64,000 nt of DNA from JAMDEO01 sp963775295 (GCA_963775295.1 CAVZIK010000006.1:2170001-2234000); one strand, 5' to 3'. Positions 16,085-24,608 are shown, counted from the stretch's first letter. Program-made: numbers and translations. The notes: generated by a model from the letters alone, not told the origin.

Positions 16085-18682
16085 ATGGAAGGCCGGTCGC
16101 CTGCCAAAAATGATGGTGAGAGGACTATCGTCAGCAATCTGAGCTGGTGCGGAAACCCGGTCGGCTCCAATGCGTGTATGGTGGATGTCAAGGACGGAAA
16201 GATGCTTCGCATCCGTCCGGCCCGCTACTACGAACAGTATACGAAAGAGCAAGTCAAGCCTTGGGTGATGCACGCTCGGGGCAGCACCTTCGAGCCCAGC
16301 GAGAAGGCTCTGGTGCCTCCGCTCAGTCTCGCCTATAAGAAGAGAGTCTACTCCCCGGCGCGCATCCGCTACCCGATGAAGCGGGTTGACTTCGATCCGA
16401 GTGGAGAACGTAACCCTCAGAACCGGGGCGCGAGCAAGTATGAGCGCATCAGTTGGGATGAGGCGCTCGACATCATCACCAGTGAGATGCTCCGGGTCAA
16501 GGAGAAGTACGGACCGACCGCCATCCTCTACCAGTCCGACCAACACGGCGAGGACAAGTGTATACATGGCCCGCACGGCTGCGGGCGCAAGCTGCTTCCC
16601 CTCTTCGGCGGGTACACCCTGCAGGTCAGGCAGCCCGATAGCTGGGAGGGGTGGACTTGGGGAGCCAAGCACGTATGGGGCATGCAGCCGGTAGGCGAGC
16701 AGGAGCCCCAGAACAATCTTCTCTATGACATCTCCAAGAACGCCGAACTCCTGCTCTTCTGGGGATGCGACCAGGAGACCACCACTTGGGGCTGGGGAGG
16801 CCAGCTAGCCAGTCGCCTGAGCTACTGGTGGAGCGAACTGGGCATTAAGCAGATCTACATCGCCCCCGACGTCAACTACGCCAATGCCGTCCATGCCGAC
16901 AAGTGGATTCCGGTCCTTCCGAACACCGACGCGGCGCTCTACATAGCCATCTGTCACCAGTGGTTCAAGAACGGCACCTACGACAAGGCCTATCTCGAAA
17001 CTCACGCCTATGGGGTGGACAAGTTCGAGGACTACGTCATGGGCAAGGAAGACGGCGTTCCTAAGTCTCCCGAGTGGGCTTCTCCCATAACCGGCGTTCC
17101 CAGCCGCATCATCAAGGCGCTGGCAGACGAATGGGCTTCAAAACGAACCACCGTCGTCATCGGGAATGGCGGCCCTGGCATTCGCGGCCCCTACTCCAGC
17201 GAGCCGGGCCGCCTGCAGGTACTGTGTCTGGCCATGCAGGGTTTGGGCAAACCGGGCTGCAATCAGTCGAAGATGATCGAGTGGAATCTGTTCGGACCTG
17301 AGGACGGATCCCCGCCGGCACCGTCGGTGATGACGAGCTTTCGTCACTCCGGCGTGTATACCGGCGGCCGCGTCACGGACACCAATCACCCGTCATTTCT
17401 TCCCAAGACGCTCATTCCCAAGGCGATTCTCGAGGGCAAGTGCGACTGGTACGGTAACGAGCACGAGCTTGCCGAGCGCGAGAACCAGTTCGTCCACTAC
17501 GAGTATCCGGCCGACGGCTGTTCTCGGATTCACATGATCTGGAGCGACTCGCCCTCCTGGCTCACCTGTTGGAACGACGGCAACCAGTTCATCCGGGCTC
17601 TGCGCCATCCCGATATCGAGTTCATGTTTTGCCAGCATCCTTGGATCGAGAACGACTGTCTCTTTGCCGATGTCATCCTACCGGTGAACACCAGGCTGGA
17701 GGAGGACGATATCGGCCACGACATGCAAAGCGGGCAGATGAACATGCTCTTCCTGGAGCCTCGGTGCATCGAGCCGCTGGGCGAATCGTATAGTGACTAC
17801 CAGATCGTCAAGATGATCGCCGATCGTCTGGGGCTCCTGCAGGCCTATACGGGTGGCAAGTCGGAGGAGGATCTGATCCGCCGCGGTTACGAGGAGTGCG
17901 GAGCCGCCCATCTCGTGAGCTGGGAGCAGTTGCAGGAAAAGGGCTACTTCGTCATCTCGCCCGACCCGGACTGGGAGAAGATTCCGGCCGGCCTCATCGA
18001 GTTCTATGAAGATCCGGAGAAACATCCACTCTCGACCCCAACCGGAAAGCTGGAGTTCTACTCTACCGGCCTCGCCGAGCACTTCCCGGATGACATAGAG
18101 CGGCCGCCCGTGCCCAAGTGGATCCCCAAAGGAGAGACCCACCAAGAGACCATCGGGACCGAACGCTCGAAGAAGTATCCGCTTCTCGTCATGAGCAACC
18201 ACCCGCGCTGGGGAGTGCATGCCCAGCACGACGACATCACCTGGTTGCGCGAGATCGAGACCTGCAAGGTCACGGGGCCCGATGGATACCAGTACCAGCC
18301 CCTCTGGATGAACCCAGTCGACGCGAAAGCCCGGGGCATCAAGAAGGGCGACGTGGTGAGCATCTTCAACGAGCGAGGGACCGTGCTGGCCGGTGCTTAT
18401 ATCACTGAGCGCATCATTCCCGGCGCGGTCGGGATCGATCACGGGGCCAAGTACGACCCCATCGTGCCGGGCGAGATCGATCGAGGGGGAGCCATCAATA
18501 CCATCGTTCCCGGCCACACTACCTCGAAGAACGCGGTGGGCATGGTGGTTTCTGGTTTCCTCGCCCAGGTCGAGAAAGCCGACCTGGAAGGCTTGCGGGC
18601 CAAATACCCCGAGGCCTTTGCCCGCGAGTGTCACGTTACCGCCGGGCCGTGCATAGCCGGGTTCACTGAAGGCGGTGTCTAA
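16085..18682 (+). CDS. Molybdopterin oxidoreductase, transhydroxylase (AthL)-like large subunit, 865 aa
   Basis: DMSO-reductase-superfamily catalytic subunit. The length and the absence of the usual N-terminal CxxCxxxC iron-sulfur motif match the large subunit of pyrogallol-phloroglucinol transhydroxylase (about 875 aa). Visible blocks: ISWDEALDIITSEM, HGPHGCGRKLLPLFGG, LLFWGCDQETTTWGWGG, PVLPNTDAALYIAI (cofactor binding), CLFADVILPVNTRLEEDD, and a C-terminal PLWMNPVDAKARGIKKGD with IDHGAKYDPI as the second guanine-dinucleotide lobe. The ATG at 16085 follows GGAGGGAG; a TTG at 16055 is less likely. No iron-sulfur small subunit is adjacent, which is unusual for this type. A role in anaerobic turnover of hydroxylated aromatics is inferred from similarity only. 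Confidence 0.85.
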   Translation: MEGRSPAKNDGERTIVSNLSWCGNPVGSNACMVDVKDGKMLRIRPARYYEQYTKEQVKPWVMHARGSTFEPSEKALVPPLSLAYKKRVYSPARIRYPMKRVDFDPSGERNPQNRGASKYERISWDEALDIITSEMLRVKEKYGPTAILYQSDQHGEDKCIHGPHGCGRKLLPLFGGYTLQVRQPDSWEGWTWGAKHVWGMQPVGEQEPQNNLLYDISKNAELLLFWGCDQETTTWGWGGQLASRLSYWWSELGIKQIYIAPDVNYANAVHADKWIPVLPNTDAALYIAICHQWFKNGTYDKAYLETHAYGVDKFEDYVMGKEDGVPKSPEWASPITGVPSRIIKALADEWASKRTTVVIGNGGPGIRGPYSSEPGRLQVLCLAMQGLGKPGCNQSKMIEWNLFGPEDGSPPAPSVMTSFRHSGVYTGGRVTDTNHPSFLPKTLIPKAILEGKCDWYGNEHELAERENQFVHYEYPADGCSRIHMIWSDSPSWLTCWNDGNQFIRALRHPDIEFMFCQHPWIENDCLFADVILPVNTRLEEDDIGHDMQSGQMNMLFLEPRCIEPLGESYSDYQIVKMIADRLGLLQAYTGGKSEEDLIRRGYEECGAAHLVSWEQLQEKGYFVISPDPDWEKIPAGLIEFYEDPEKHPLSTPTGKLEFYSTGLAEHFPDDIERPPVPKWIPKGETHQETIGTERSKKYPLLVMSNHPRWGVHAQHDDITWLREIETCKVTGPDGYQYQPLWMNPVDAKARGIKKGDVVSIFNERGTVLAGAYITERIIPGAVGIDHGAKYDPIVPGEIDRGGAINTIVPGHTTSKNAVGMVVSGFLAQVEKADLEGLRAKYPEAFARECHVTAGPCIAGFTEGGV

Positions 18683-18734
18683 ACGGGCGCCGTGATGATA
18701 ATGCTTCAGTGGCTGTGGGCTCGAAATGGGGAAA

Positions 18735-18753
18735 GCGGGGGAGATACCCCCGC
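18735..18753 (+). terminator. Hairpin after the molybdopterin enzyme gene
   Basis: GCGGGGG, loop AGATA, CCCCCGC: a perfect 7-bp GC stem 52 bp after the stop codon. There is no T-run. Confidence 0.5.
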
Positions 18754-18815
18754 GGAGTAGTGAAGACATGCTCTTTTGTCTGCGGGGCGCCGGCGGCAAG
18801 CGGCACGGCTTGAGG

Positions 18816-18962
18816 TCACTTCGCGGATCTTGTCTCCCTGGAAAGTCTCTTTAGCCAACTGTAGCCGGCCACGAGGCCGGTCACAATCAGCGCGGCTAGG
18901 ATCCAAACGATCCCGCGCCCGCGGTCGCCGTTCTGTGGACGCGACTCGGTGTCTATGGCCAC
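18816..18962 (-). CDS. 48-residue single-pass membrane protein
   Basis: A short minus-strand gene. The GTG start at 18960-18962 is preceded by ATGGAGGA at 5-6 nt. The product has a hydrophilic N-terminus (about 17 residues, VAIDTESRPQNGDRGRG), one membrane helix (IVWILAALIVTGLVAGYSWL) and a basic tail ending RETRSAK before TGA 18816-18818. The composition and start site argue for a real small protein. Function is unknown; its neighbours are the convergent transhydroxylase-like gene and the PDZ gene read away from it. Confidence 0.6.
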   Translation of the reverse strand: MAIDTESRPQNGDRGRGIVWILAALIVTGLVAGYSWLKRLSRETRSAK

Positions 18963-19285
18963 GTCGGTCCTCCATTCGGATTTCGGCCAGCTTGGGGTAC
19001 CGGCCTACCTATCCATTGTAAGTTGCGCCCATCAGGAGGCGAAGGGCCGCGCGTTCGATTTGCGTCCCGCCGCGGCGCCCGCGTGGGGAGCGCCGGGCTC
19101 GGAAAGAGGTGTGCAATTATTCCAAGACCATCGGTTGGCTCAGAGCAGCAGTGAATCTAACTACGCGCCTAGCTTGTTTCCACCTTACGGCGACCTTATT
19201 CGCGCCCAGGTATCTTCCGTTTTGATTGGCGAAGTCTCCATTTGAGACATTCGCGATGGAAAGAGGAATCAGGCAAGAGTAGGAG

Positions 19286-20032
19286 ATGGTGTTGAGCGAT
19301 ACGGGTGATACGAGTACTGTCGCCGGTGCGGAGACGACCGTGCAGGCGCCTCAGCCGGTTGATCCGCCCCGAGCCGAGAGCGGTCCGCGCCCAAGTGGCT
19401 GGTTCAATCGGGGCGTGCGAAGTGGCATCATCGCGGCTGTCGTGGTCGTTGTGGCCGGTGCCTTCTTCACGATCGGGTGGTTTACGTCCACACGTGGAGA
19501 TCATGGACGCCTCACTCTGACCAACGGCATCCATCAGAAGATGAACATGGGCGAGCGGGGTAATTTGCAGGGCGGAAGCGATCAGCAGGGTACGAATCAG
19601 TGGCGGGGATATTCTAACCGCGGTGGGGGGATGGTTGTACCGCAGCAAGGTCAGGGTCAGGCCGTTCCAATCCCGCAATCCCCATCCAACGGCCAGTCCA
19701 ACCAACAGGGCCAGTCCGTCCAGCAGGGCTACCTAGGGGTGGGAGTGGAAACCGTTACCCCAGCGCTGCAACAGCAGAATGGTCTCTCGCGCTCAAACGG
19801 AGTCTTGGTGACCTCCATCGATGGTAGCGGGCCGGCTTTGAAAGCGGGCATCCAACAAGGTGACATTATCACGAGCATCGACGGGACGTCTGTGACCCAG
19901 CGGGAAGACGTCGTTAGCCTGATAGCGAAGATGAAGGCGGGAGACCCCATCTCAGTCGTCGTCGACCGTAAGGGCCAGAGTCTGACCTTTCAAGTGACGC
20001 TGGGGGGAAGACCGGCCGCGGTCACCGGATAG
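19286..20032 (+). CDS. Membrane-anchored PDZ domain protein, 248 aa
   Basis: Cytosolic proline-rich N-terminus (about 45 residues), one membrane helix (IIAAVVVVVAGAFFTIGWF) and a long Gln/Gly-rich external linker (QGQGQAVPIPQSPSNGQSNQ). The C-terminal PDZ domain runs from about residue 150 to 240: GYLGVGVETVTPALQQQNGL, then GPALKAGIQQGDIITSIDG. It looks like an HtrA-type protein without the trypsin-like protease domain; no catalytic triad is present. It may present or recruit substrates at the envelope. The ATG at 19286 directly abuts AGGAG, so GTG 19289 or TTG 19292 could be the true start. Confidence 0.8.
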   Translation: MVLSDTGDTSTVAGAETTVQAPQPVDPPRAESGPRPSGWFNRGVRSGIIAAVVVVVAGAFFTIGWFTSTRGDHGRLTLTNGIHQKMNMGERGNLQGGSDQQGTNQWRGYSNRGGGMVVPQQGQGQAVPIPQSPSNGQSNQQGQSVQQGYLGVGVETVTPALQQQNGLSRSNGVLVTSIDGSGPALKAGIQQGDIITSIDGTSVTQREDVVSLIAKMKAGDPISVVVDRKGQSLTFQVTLGGRPAAVTG

Positions 20033-20056
20033 CGTCGGGGAATTGACTAGCTCAAG

Positions 20057-20100
20057 GAGACACCCGGGCGCCCGTCTCAGGAGGGACGTCCGGGAGTCCC
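20057..20100. other. Two tandem hairpins upstream of the transposase
   Basis: GAGAC...GTCTC (20057-20078, enclosing the GC palindrome GGGCGCCC) and GGGAC...GTCCC (20083-20100) lie 25 bp after the PDZ gene and 220 bp before the transposase. They may terminate the PDZ transcript or form part of the non-coding end of the IS110 element. Confidence 0.4.
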
Positions 20101-20322
20101 TTGCCGCTGGTAAGGCTGGTTGTTCCGTTGCCACGTTGCCGATGAGTTCCGACTGCAGCCGGGGGACGCTGTTCACGGCGCGTCGTAGCACGCAGTGGGC
20201 GATGAAGTCATCATTGCCGACATATGCGTCGGCGTTAGATGGGATGAGAAGGACGGCCGTCCAGCGGTAGGCTGAGATCCAAACGGAACATGGATTCCAG
20301 TGAATCCAGGACGGGAGGGTCG

Positions 20323-21408
20323 ATGAGCGTGCAAAGCAAGGCGAAGTCACCGGTCGGCCTCACGATGGGGGTGGACGTGGGAGACAAGTTCAGCCAGGTA
20401 TGCGTTCTTGATGGCGATGGCGAGATTCAGGAAAAGGCTCGTATTCGCACCACACCGTCGGCGTTCGGCCAGTGGTTTCGGTCGGCGACGCCATCTGTCG
20501 TGGTGCTGGAGGCTGGCACCCACTCTCCCTGGATAAGCCGCCTCATTGCTGCCTGTGGTCACGAGACTATCGTGGCCAATCCTCGGCGGTTGCGCCTCAT
20601 CTATCAGAATGACCGTAAGAGCGACCGGGTGGACGCTGAGTCTCTTGCTCGTCTGGGGAGGCTTGATCCTCGGCTCTTGTGCCCTATCAAGCACCGGGGA
20701 GCGGAGGCCCAGGCAGATCTCGCCCTTCTGCGCAGCCGGGACGCACTCATCCGGGCGCGCACGCTCCTGATCAATCACATGAGGGGAGCCTCCAAAGCGG
20801 TGGGCGGACGGCTGCCCAAGTGCTCGGCTAGAAGCTTCCATCACAAGGCCGGGGGGCACGTCCCGGCAGAGTTGGCGGCGTCGCTGGCTCCCGAACTGGA
20901 AACCATCGCCAGACTGACCGCCCAGATTCAGGATCTCGACAGACAAATCGAGGAGATGGCCACGACCAAGTACCCGGAGATTGCCGCCCTTCGTCAGGTG
21001 CCTGGTGTCGGTCCGGTTACGGCCGCCACCTATGTCCTTACCCTTGAAGACCCCGGCCGTTTCCCGCGCAGTCGTGCCGTCGGTTGCTATGTGGGGCTTC
21101 GCCCTCGGCAGGCCGACTCCGGTGATCAGAAGCCGCAACTGCACATCACGAAAGCCGGCGACGAGGCTCTCAGGTCTCTACTTGTATGCGCGGCCCAGCA
21201 CATCCTCGGGCCATATGGCCCGGACACCGATCTTAGACGTTGGGGTCTCGCCCTGGCTGAGCGGGGAGGCAAGGCAGCCAAGAAGCGTGCTGTTGTTGCT
21301 GTGGCCCGGAAACTGGCAGTGCTGCTTCACAGGCTTTGGGAAACAGGAGAGATCTACGAGCCGCTGCGCAATGCGCGGCTCCGGGGCAAGGTGGGGCCGG
21401 TAGTCTAA
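20323..21408 (+). CDS. IS110-family transposase (DEDD), 361 aa
   Basis: N-terminal RuvC-like DEDD domain: GVDVGDKFSQVCVLDGDG (first Asp), VVVLEAGTHSPWISR (Glu), then NDRKSDRVDAESLARLGR (Asp residues). The C-terminal Transposase_20 domain begins IAALRQVPGVGPVTAATYV and has GCYVGLRPRQADSGDQKPQ, whose Ser fits the catalytic serine of this family. Length is normal and there is no frameshift, so the enzyme is probably intact. The ATG at 20323 follows GGGAGGG; the ATG at 20290 is less well placed. IS110 elements lack terminal inverted repeats and are guided by a structured RNA encoded in one non-coding end. Confidence 0.92.
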   Translation: MSVQSKAKSPVGLTMGVDVGDKFSQVCVLDGDGEIQEKARIRTTPSAFGQWFRSATPSVVVLEAGTHSPWISRLIAACGHETIVANPRRLRLIYQNDRKSDRVDAESLARLGRLDPRLLCPIKHRGAEAQADLALLRSRDALIRARTLLINHMRGASKAVGGRLPKCSARSFHHKAGGHVPAELAASLAPELETIARLTAQIQDLDRQIEEMATTKYPEIAALRQVPGVGPVTAATYVLTLEDPGRFPRSRAVGCYVGLRPRQADSGDQKPQLHITKAGDEALRSLLVCAAQHILGPYGPDTDLRRWGLALAERGGKAAKKRAVVAVARKLAVLLHRLWETGEIYEPLRNARLRGKVGPVV

Positions 21409-21821
21409 CAAGCATCTGTTGGTTGGAGCGTGATCGAGCGACGGAGACCACCCAACTACCCTGTCGGGGTGACTGCGAACGAACACTCGGGCCGATCGAG
21501 AGACGAGGCATGAATGTCTTTCAGGAAGGCCGTCCGTTAGATTGCAGCGCCCAGACTGGCCGGACCCCAACCTGCACCGAGGCGGGAAGGACTTGCTGCC
21601 TCAGATGAGTGCGTATGGAAGCATGGTCGTGGGTCGGTTCCGCTCGATTGGGAGATTGAAGGTCTCAGCCGCCCTTGACTGCGGCCGCCTTCTCATGGAA
21701 GTGTTCATTTGCATGAGAAAAGTCAAACGCTGGTATGAGGAGGACTGAAGGGGCCGACTCAGGGATTCGAAAACAAACCGGACCGCCGCGGGGAGTAGAC
21801 CCGCCAAAGGGGAGAAGCGAG
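21409..21821. other. Non-coding flank downstream of the transposase, with an inverted repeat
   Basis: No supported gene. TTCTCATG (21690-21697) and CATGAGAA (21712-21719) form a perfect 8-bp inverted repeat with a 14-nt spacer. This is about 100 bp upstream of the VOC gene, so it may be an operator for that gene or part of the insertion sequence end. Confidence 0.4.
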
Positions 21822-22202
21822 ATGTTCAAGAGGATCGATCACGTCGAGATAGCGCCATCCGACCTGGAGAGGTCCATCGCCTTCTACACGGAGGTGTTGG
21901 GCTTTCGGATGAAGGAGCGCGTACAGATCGGCGCCCCGACGTTGAAACAGGTGGTGTACCTGGAGTTGGGCGACACAATGATCGAGTTGCTGGAGTATGT
22001 GGACCCAGCCCCGGCCGATCACACGATCAGGGTGGGCTACCGTATCATGGCGCTGGAGGTGGACGACATGGGGGAGACGCTGGCGTTCCTGGCCGGAAAG
22101 GGCATCACTGCCAGTGTGGCACCCGTAGACGTGGGTGGTGGGTCGCTGCGTGCCGAAATCGTCGATGTGGACGGGCTTTCAATCGAGCTTCGGCAATGGT
22201 AG
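21822..22202 (+). CDS. VOC family (glyoxalase/methylmalonyl-CoA epimerase-like) protein, 126 aa
   Basis: Vicinal oxygen chelate fold. FKRIDHVEIAPSDLERSIAF contains the first metal His, LELGDTMIELLEYV the first metal Glu, and VDVDGLSIELRQW at the C-terminus the last Glu; YRIMALEVDDM replaces the usual second His strand, so metal binding may differ from glyoxalase I. The overall pattern resembles methylmalonyl-CoA epimerase and lactoylglutathione lyase relatives. The ATG at 21822 follows AAAGGGGAGAAG. The substrate cannot be assigned from sequence alone. Confidence 0.85.
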   Translation: MFKRIDHVEIAPSDLERSIAFYTEVLGFRMKERVQIGAPTLKQVVYLELGDTMIELLEYVDPAPADHTIRVGYRIMALEVDDMGETLAFLAGKGITASVAPVDVGGGSLRAEIVDVDGLSIELRQW

Positions 22203-22281
22203 GTGTCCAGAGGTGGGGCGGCACTTCAAGGGTGGGGTGCAGCCAGGCGTAAGTCGACAAGACAACCGAGGTGGCGGGCAG

Positions 22282-22398
22282 ATGTACACGGTGTCTACAA
22301 AGAAGCTCCCGGCAGGCATGACCAAGGTAACCTAACAGCTCAACGATCCGGCCGCGTGGCAGGGCAAACCCCACACCGTGCGCCGGTGGATGAACTGA
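22282..22398 (+). pseudogene. Short frame interrupted by one in-frame TAA
   Basis: MYTVSTKKLPAGMTKVT, then TAA (22333-22335), then QLNDPAAWQGKPHTVRRWMN and TGA, all in one frame. The two halves read like one small protein of about 38 residues with an internal stop. It ends 17 bp before the universal stress protein start. There is no known family and no support for readthrough, so it is treated as a remnant. Confidence 0.3.
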
Positions 22399-22415
22399 GA
22401 CAGGGAGAGTATCCG

Positions 22416-22835
22416 ATGACACTGATCCTCGTGGGTGTAGACGGGTCCGAGCACGCTGACAGGGCCCTTGAGTTCGCCGCCGAGGAGGCCGCTCTGCGGG
22501 AGGCACGTCTGCTTGTCGTGTGCGCCTGGGAGCTTCCTACACTGGTCGCTCCGCTAATAGCGTACCCGCCGGAGTCCTCCGAAGCCTTTCGCAACGACGC
22601 CGAAAGCATCGCGCGGGCTGCGGTTGCCAAAGTGGCCGATCTCCACCCGTCGGTCCGCTGCGAAGGCAGGGCAATGCAAGGCCACCCCGCTGAGATCTTG
22701 CTTGCAGAGGGTGAGGGTGCCGACATGATCGTAGTCGGGCATCGGGGGCGCGGAGGGTTTGCCAGCCTCGTGCTGGGCTCGGTGGTCCAACACGTCGTCC
22801 ATCATGCCCGCTGTCCCGTTGTCATCGTGCGCTAG
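22416..22835 (+). CDS. Universal stress protein (UspA family), 139 aa
   Basis: Single Usp domain. The N-terminal strand ILVGVDGSEHADRALEFAAE carries the conserved Asp. The C-terminal ATP-binding signature G-2x-G-9x-G-[ST] region is seen as VVGHRGRGGFASLVLGSVVQ, followed by HVVHHARCPVVIVR. It is therefore probably an ATP-binding Usp. ATG 22416 is preceded by CAGGGAGAG. Such proteins accumulate under stress or growth arrest; the exact role is not known. Confidence 0.92.
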   Translation: MTLILVGVDGSEHADRALEFAAEEAALREARLLVVCAWELPTLVAPLIAYPPESSEAFRNDAESIARAAVAKVADLHPSVRCEGRAMQGHPAEILLAEGEGADMIVVGHRGRGGFASLVLGSVVQHVVHHARCPVVIVR

Positions 22836-23081
22836 GACGAAAGCGAGAAGATGCCCGATCCCAATGCCGCTCCGATCGCGGAGGACCGGTAGGGGCGCCG
22901 CGACCGGCCCGGTCAAATCACGGCGAGCCTCTCTGGAGCCGGACCCTCAAACCACGGCCCGTCCTTAGTATGCTTCCCCCTGCTCTACTCGATGGGACGT
23001 AGAGCTGGCTTCACTCCCGATGACTGAGAGCCCAAATTCACCTGCAACTCCCGGTGCCTGCCCCGCGGCCGTCGCTCACCC

Positions 23082-23492
23082 TTGGTCGATGATCGAAAGA
23101 GCCTCGGCCATGGTGAAGAAGACGCGGAAGTTCGTGTGGCCGAGGAGTCCGCCCATAGCAAGAAGCCGGGGCACCCAAGGTGCTGGGCCAAAGACGGCGA
23201 GCCAGGCCTCTTCATCCAGGTGATCAAGCACGTCATGACCTGCGCAAACGTCATCGATTATCCTAAGGAGAAGAGCGACATCATCCTGTGGGCGTGGAGC
23301 CGGCCGGATCGCTTCACCATAGATGTGTGGCGTGCGGGCGAGTTTAAGGCCAAGACCGGCCATGACCGCCGCCACAAGGGAATGGGACTGCCCTTGATGG
23401 TCGGGTCCGTCGACGAAGTGCAATTCGCGAGACCGCACGAGGGTGGGGGTCCGGGTGTCGCTCTCGGTGTTTCTCTAATGGGGAAACAATAG
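23082..23492 (+). CDS. Probable anti-sigma factor kinase-like protein (HATPase_c_2), possibly degenerate
   Basis: The C-terminal half fits the RsbW/SpoIIAB-like ATPase family. CANVIDYPKEKSDIILWAW corresponds to the N box and following strand, DRFTIDVWRAGEF to the G1 region with the Asp, and KGMGLPLMVGSVDEVQF to the G2 box with the typical GxGLPLM. The first 60 residues do not resemble the family, and the N box looks shortened, so a small indel upstream is likely. A minus-strand frame (23076-23438) overlaps the whole gene but lacks family features apart from a faint STAS-like end. The frame opens at ATG 23082, with no good ribosome binding site. Confidence 0.45.
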   Translation: MVDDRKSLGHGEEDAEVRVAEESAHSKKPGHPRCWAKDGEPGLFIQVIKHVMTCANVIDYPKEKSDIILWAWSRPDRFTIDVWRAGEFKAKTGHDRRHKGMGLPLMVGSVDEVQFARPHEGGGPGVALGVSLMGKQ

Positions 23493-23526
23493 CCTGGCGC
23501 CAACCCCGCACGCGTAGGTTAGTAAC

Positions 23527-23545
23527 GACCAACCAATCGTTGGTC
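23527..23545. promoter_or_regulatory. Palindromic operator candidate next to a TATACC box
   Basis: GACCAAC, CAATC, GTTGGTC is a perfect 7-bp inverted repeat with a 5-nt centre. TATACC at about 23553-23558 could be the -10 box of the promoter for the HTH gene at 23681. The placement suggests repressor control, perhaps by that HTH protein itself. Confidence 0.45.
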
Positions 23546-23680
23546 CTAACACTATACCAAATGCCAGCCGGCATACTAAAATGCGGCTTCGATGCTGCTC
23601 GAGGCTGGGAATGACCACAGCGGAGGGCAAAGACCTAGAAAGCAAGCGCCTCTTGTGGGGGAGCGGGGAAGTCGGAGCCC

Positions 23681-24073
23681 ATGCCAGTCAAACGTTACAC
23701 CTACACCCAGAAGCCATTTACCGAGGCATTTGGGGAGATCATGCGCGAACAGTACGGCGACCGCATGGGGAACTTTGACCTGCGCCCCGTTCTCGTCCAG
23801 GTGAAGGAGTATTCCTACGAGGCACTGAGACTCATGCTCAAGGGGCAGCGCTCGCTCCAGGTGGGGGCCATCGAGGGCATCGCCCGGGTTATCGGGGTCT
23901 CGCCAGACTACTTCGTCGAATATCGCCGGATGTGGTCCGGGGCTATGGCTGAAAAGTATCCCGAGCTTACCGACGAGATCTATGAAGTCGCCCGTCGCTT
24001 TGTTGAACTCAAGCAGATTTCTGAGTCGATGGGTACCGGAGGCGAGCGGAACGAGGGTGGCACGAGCCGCTAA
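23681..24073 (+). CDS. Helix-turn-helix (XRE-like) regulator, 130 aa
   Basis: The central segment is an XRE/Cro-type helix-turn-helix: YEALRLMLKGQRSLQVGAIE followed by GIARVIGVSPDYFVEYRRMW, roughly residues 45-85. The N-terminus (YTYTQKPFTEAFGEIMREQY) and the C-terminal helices (ARRFVELKQISESM) may mediate dimerisation. The ATG at 23681 has GGAG at 5 nt. A perfect palindrome with a possible -10 box lies about 130 bp upstream. Target genes are unknown. Confidence 0.75.
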   Translation: MPVKRYTYTQKPFTEAFGEIMREQYGDRMGNFDLRPVLVQVKEYSYEALRLMLKGQRSLQVGAIEGIARVIGVSPDYFVEYRRMWSGAMAEKYPELTDEIYEVARRFVELKQISESMGTGGERNEGGTSR

Positions 24074-24284
24074 CGCTCAAAACGGGGCGAAGCTCACGAA
24101 CTCCCCACGTGCTTTGAGACCAACACCGTGTTGGAGCATGCGCCGCTGTGTGGTATAAGAAGAACCCTAAAAGCGCTGGGAAAGGTCGGGCTCGCCCGCC
24201 CGGACCCGCGAGCAGCTTTCGGGTTCCGGCCTACCGCACGTGGACCTTCTGAGTTGCCGGTCGATCGTCCCGCGGGGGAGCACG

Positions 24285-24485
24285 ATGATTCTGGATCGTT
24301 CCAGGTTGGTGGGGTTGGTGGAGGATGGATGGGACGTCATCGCCGCGAGCGACGAAATCGAGGCGGCCACCCCTTTGCTTCTCGAGGTTACGCTCAAGCG
24401 CGACGAGCGGGAGGAGACCAGATTTGTCGATCGCGAAGCCTGGGCGTTTGCCATGACGGAGATGGAGCGCCGTACTAGGACTTGA
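24285..24485 (+). CDS. Small hypothetical protein, 66 aa
   Basis: The ATG at 24285 follows GGGGGAG. The sequence (MILDRSRLVGLVEDGWDVIA to the end AFAMTEMERRTRT) is acidic and probably helical with one strand-like stretch (PLLLEVTLKRDE). I do not recognise the family. The next gene starts 120 bp downstream in the same direction, so they may share a transcript. Confidence 0.55.
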   Translation: MILDRSRLVGLVEDGWDVIAASDEIEAATPLLLEVTLKRDEREETRFVDREAWAFAMTEMERRTRT

Positions 24486-24608
24486 GGAGGACCTTCTTCG
24501 GTCTAAGATCGAAGCGGCCCGCGCTCCAGCCTGGGGCCTATCCTGGCCAAGGAGGCGATTCCTTTCGAGTCCACTGCAAGAGTATCCCCGCAGATTTGGA
24601 AAGGCACC

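Larger units (their letters stand above)
20033..21821 (+). mobile_element. IS110-family insertion sequence, ends not resolved
   Basis: Outer limits are the neighbouring genes (PDZ protein and VOC protein); the element itself is smaller. The 290 bp before and the 410 bp after the transposase are both non-coding. In IS110-group members the guide (bridge) RNA is encoded upstream of the transposase, and in IS1111-group members downstream. I could not find the short core repeats that would mark the ends. Confidence 0.55.

Noticed and set aside
17678..18799. 373-codon open frame antisense to the molybdopterin enzyme gene
   Set aside because: No ribosome binding site, no family-like sequence, and complete overlap with a well-supported gene; long antisense frames are common in high-GC DNA.
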